Shown: piece after piece, positions 60,813 to 64,000 of the stretch | Numbering within the stretch: the stretch's first letter is position 1 | Layout of the letters: every line of letters begins with the position of its first letter | From: Haliclystus octoradiatus | Lineage: Eukaryota; Cnidaria; Staurozoa; Stauromedusae; Haliclystidae | Length of the DNA stretch: 64,000 bases | Direction: 5' to 3' | Assembly (NCBI GenBank): GCA_916610825.1 | Contig: OU744447.1 | Location: 37,441,845-37,505,844, forward strand | Notes under the pieces: generated by a model | What the model was told of the DNA's origin: nothing | Databases searched by the model: none | Seen by the model: only the letters and a program-made list of their open reading frames with translations | Made by a program: the position numbers and the translations under genes

Positions 60813-60849
60813 AAAGGTGTTGAAGTCAGACAAACTTCATTGATTTGTT

Positions 60850-63827
60850 AAAACTATAAGGTGTGAAATACAACTGCGTAAATCCTCTTACTTTCAATGT
60901 CAATCTCGAAGTATAAGGAGATGCGCTGTAGTAGATAGATAAAAGGTTAAAATGACTACCTTTTTACACATGCATCAAATTATTGTCGTTTGATAGAGAG
61001 CTTAAATTAAATTGCTTCTTATCATGAACAGTTCTTGACAGAATTAGACGCCGTCTACCAAGCCTGAAGTTACGATGTTTTGTTGGCAGTGTCACAATGT
61101 GTTCTAATAATAAATGATAGACGATTAAAAAATATGTCATTGTTGATCGAATGACTTTTTATTATCAGAACGCGAATCCAATGTAAAGTTGAATTGTTAT
61201 GAATGATTATAAACAATAACGTCGGCATTTTAACCAATCATGTTCGTGGGATAAAATCGTCATTTCCGTTTAAACCGTTACCATTTTAGACAGTTTTGTT
61301 GGAAGGAGAAACGTGATCTCAATTAATTGTCTTAAGTCAAGTTGAATGTATTGTCTCTCTTATCATGTTTTAACAATCGTCTGGCCTGTCATTCTAAATC
61401 TAAATCTCACACGTCGTAAGTATCAGCGACCTTTACGACCTATGAATATGACATTTAAATTCAGCTAAAATAAAGTACCGCTTTGATTAATTTTCCAATC
61501 AATTTTGTATGCAATTTTACGTTAACATTGCTTGAAATATTTTGATGAATGAAGTCGGCGTAGACTTTTGCAGGCCGCGTTTTTACGCTTCAACTCCTTC
61601 GCGTTTTGTTTCAGGCTATTTCGGCTAAAGTAAAAAAGATTTCATAGAAATGATTGTATTTTAAGAATTCCTAAAGGGAAAAATGTTCAGAAATAAATCA
61701 AATAACATTCCTCAGACCAGTGAAAGAATTTCCGTTCGAAACACAAGCTACAAAAATAACAACTGTGATTTTATTGACCTATTCTATATAGACATAACCC
61801 TGCACACAACGTTCATATAAAAATTTAATTTGGCGAGTGGAAGTTCCCCGAGGTCAACTGCAAATGATAGCAGTAAATTGGGACAATTATTACTTTTTCA
61901 TTGTCTTCATCAAATTTGTAATACGAAATTGTAGGCAAACAAAGATTTTCTTGTCACTTTCAAACTGGCTAAACAAATTGCCCACATTTATTGCTAGGAG
62001 GAATTATATAAAAAAACTTAAATTAAGGCGATCTAATATCTAGATTATCTAGATGCTCTTTCGACGTATTTTGAAGAGTTCTCATCTTCATAGATAAACA
62101 ATATTTTCAATTTTAATATGATAAATTTTGACAATAAATTTATTAATAATATATATTACCTTTTTCAAATAAAATGAGATATACTGGGCCTACCGGTTTG
62201 AATTACAAAATCATTCAATTTGATTTTATTAAAAATACAACTTAAACAAGGAATAATCTATAAACAAAGGACAACGACTGCGGGAAGTCAGAGAAAGCCG
62301 AGAAACGTGGATTTAGTTTTGCCTTGTTTCATAAACTAAAGAAATACTATCCACATTTTCCTGCTATTGTCACGTATAAATTTGCCAATAATTCCAAATT
62401 GAACTATGAAAATACTGTAAACTGTTATATATACCCATGTCGTTCTGATAGACAATCTGAGAAATCTAGTAGGTCGCATGATTATAACGGAGTGTTAGAA
62501 ATGCGAGGTTCAAGAACTGTATATATTGTGGCTATAAATCATATTTTACTGTTTCTCAGCATAAAATAAATTATTATCACACCCCAAGTGTACGAAAGAC
62601 ACACGTGCTATTATATGACCCTATATTTATCGTGCTAGCTGTCATTCCGATCTACGGTCCACGTGCTGTAATCAGAGTCGGAGGACAGAGTAATCTAATT
62701 ATTCACTGTGTATAAAGCTTTATGTATTATATAGCTACTTTATATTTAAAGTAATTGTACGAGCAAAACATTAATTTGAGTGCTCCATGACTCCATGCAA
62801 AAAGCAGAGCAATAGAAACAGTAGATCAAGAGATTAAGAGTTTACTCCTAAACTCTACAAGTACGAGTTTCGAGTACAAGAAAAGTATCATCTCATTTAG
62901 TAATCACGTTTATGTGTCTTAACTCTTGAATACATCTGTCTACGGTATCTATGCTATTTATTCTGAACGGAGACTGCTTGGAGGATTATAAACCGAGTAG
63001 CTGTGAAATCATTCTGAGTACCTGCAGCCTGCTTTTCAGTGTCGTTCTGACGACTCGTTAACTGGCTGAGGCTGTTGAATAGATTGCGTAGATGAAGGGT
63101 GCCACAGTAGAGCGCGCCCAGTAAAAGCCTGCTTTTCACTATGTCACGATAACACACGCAAGCACGTATATAGAAGGAGAATGAGTACGATAACGAGGAC
63201 AATGGAGACATTCGATTGGTGCCTGCTCACGAGGGTTGTGATTTCTGATTTGAAAAGTTAAAAAAAAACTGAAAATAATTAACAGATCTATTACATGGAA
63301 CAAAACGTCCTGATAACATCTCAATAACATTTTATTGGTGACTTATATATATAATATAATGAGTCTAAATATGTGTTGTTCAGATGTCATTGGGACGGAT
63401 TATGAATTATAAAACAGTAGTAAACAAAGCTGCATGGTTGAATACATATTAGGGCAACATATTTCAAGAATTTTTGAAATTATTTTGCAGCCTGCTACAT
63501 CCTTTTGGGTATAGCATCGACAGAATGTTTGGAGCTTTTTGGGTACTTTACCTTTTTCCAAAGTGACAACCCCTCACACCCCTAAGAGCTGGAGTTCCCC
63601 CGTGCGAGACCGATATGATATGATATATTTCGACATTTTTACCGGCAAATAAAGGACAGTTATTTACATTATATGACAGTGTCACTTATATACAGTTGGC
63701 ACAACATATAGCAATTACATATTCAACATATCCTGTGACAAAATAGGATTCATTATGGTGAAAGACTATCGGCATTACCCGATGTAGCTTGGTGGGATGT
63801 AGCAATCTGAGACTAATAAGGGTGGCA
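60850..63827. other. Intergenic stretch without supported genes
   Basis: Several short open frames (61837-62043, 62324-62569 plus; 62954-63330 minus) show no domain, no conserved copy and no convincing splice sites. No RNA gene, clear repeat or satellite was recognised. It probably contains the 5' flank of gene H and the 3' flank of the coding region at the right edge. Confidence 0.4.
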
Positions 63828-64000
63828 TCAGAGGGGGCTACGTTCCCCTGTCAGAGATATCCAGTCATACTCGTCAAGATCCGTAAAATACATTTTGACT
63901 GACGTTTGGGTAAACTCTTGATACTTTTTCAAGCAATTTTTCAATATATTTTCTTCAAATAGCCCTCTCTTTGGTGGAGATATCTTGTCAGGGAAATCCT
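63828..64000 (-). CDS. 3' end of a coding region running off the window
   Basis: The minus-strand frame from 63998 to the stop at 63828 is open for 56 codons and has a natural protein composition: PPKRGLFEENILKNCLKKYQ, then MYFTDLDEYDWISLTGE. No start codon is needed because the frame enters from beyond the window, or from an exon junction (AG stands just before GAT at 63998). The piece is acidic and hydrophilic near its end, like a cytoplasmic tail. I do not recognise the family. Chance is possible at this length. Confidence 0.45.
   Translation of the reverse strand, partial: DFPDKISPPKRGLFEENILKNCLKKYQEFTQTSVKMYFTDLDEYDWISLTGERSPL

Overview
This is an AT-rich animal (metazoan) nuclear sequence. 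Genes are split by GT-AG introns and sit far apart. The rest is filled with non-LTR retrotransposons of the CR1/L2 and RTE types, tRNA-derived SINEs, small inverted-repeat DNA elements, minisatellites and a long (AAT)n tract. The repeat mix suits a marine invertebrate, but nothing I can read fixes the species. There are no prokaryotic features.

The left 27.7 kb is a head-to-tail array of four near-identical two-exon genes on the minus strand (A 2996-6531, B 10151-14278, C 16290-19786, D 21823-25320). It is followed by a decayed fifth unit (26257-27660). Each gene encodes a secreted protein of about 260 residues. Exon 1 carries a signal peptide and a short PAN/Apple-like segment. A phase-1 intron of about 2.7-3.3 kb follows. 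Exon 2 carries a cysteine-containing domain that I do not recognise. Two diverged paralogs lie further right: E (30763-32021, minus, 458-nt intron) and F (43241-47635, plus, 3.6-kb intron). The family therefore has six members here in two orientations. Units A and B are the long form and carry a block with remnants of an unrelated coding sequence; C and D are the short form (period 5533 bp).

Between E and F lies a LINE with two uninterrupted ORFs on the minus strand (34857-39300), plus a plus-strand LINE 3' fragment. A family of 199-bp TTAA-flanked elements occurs four times. One copy interrupts a sequence that is intact in the paralogous array units, so the target duplication can be read directly.

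The right part holds gene G (51747-55397, minus), a two-exon gene for a 655-residue Asn/Ser-rich protein of unknown function. Upstream of it is a 188-bp satellite array. Further right are gene H (about 59389-60741, minus), a Ser/Arg-rich protein with a possible PH/PTB-like N-terminal region and a C-terminal PDZ-ligand sequence, and at the window edge the 3' end of another minus-strand coding region (63828-64000). The intervals 27.7-29.5, 32.8-33.6, 39.3-40.2, 48.5-49.3, 56.8-58.0 and 60.9-63.8 kb show no gene I can support.
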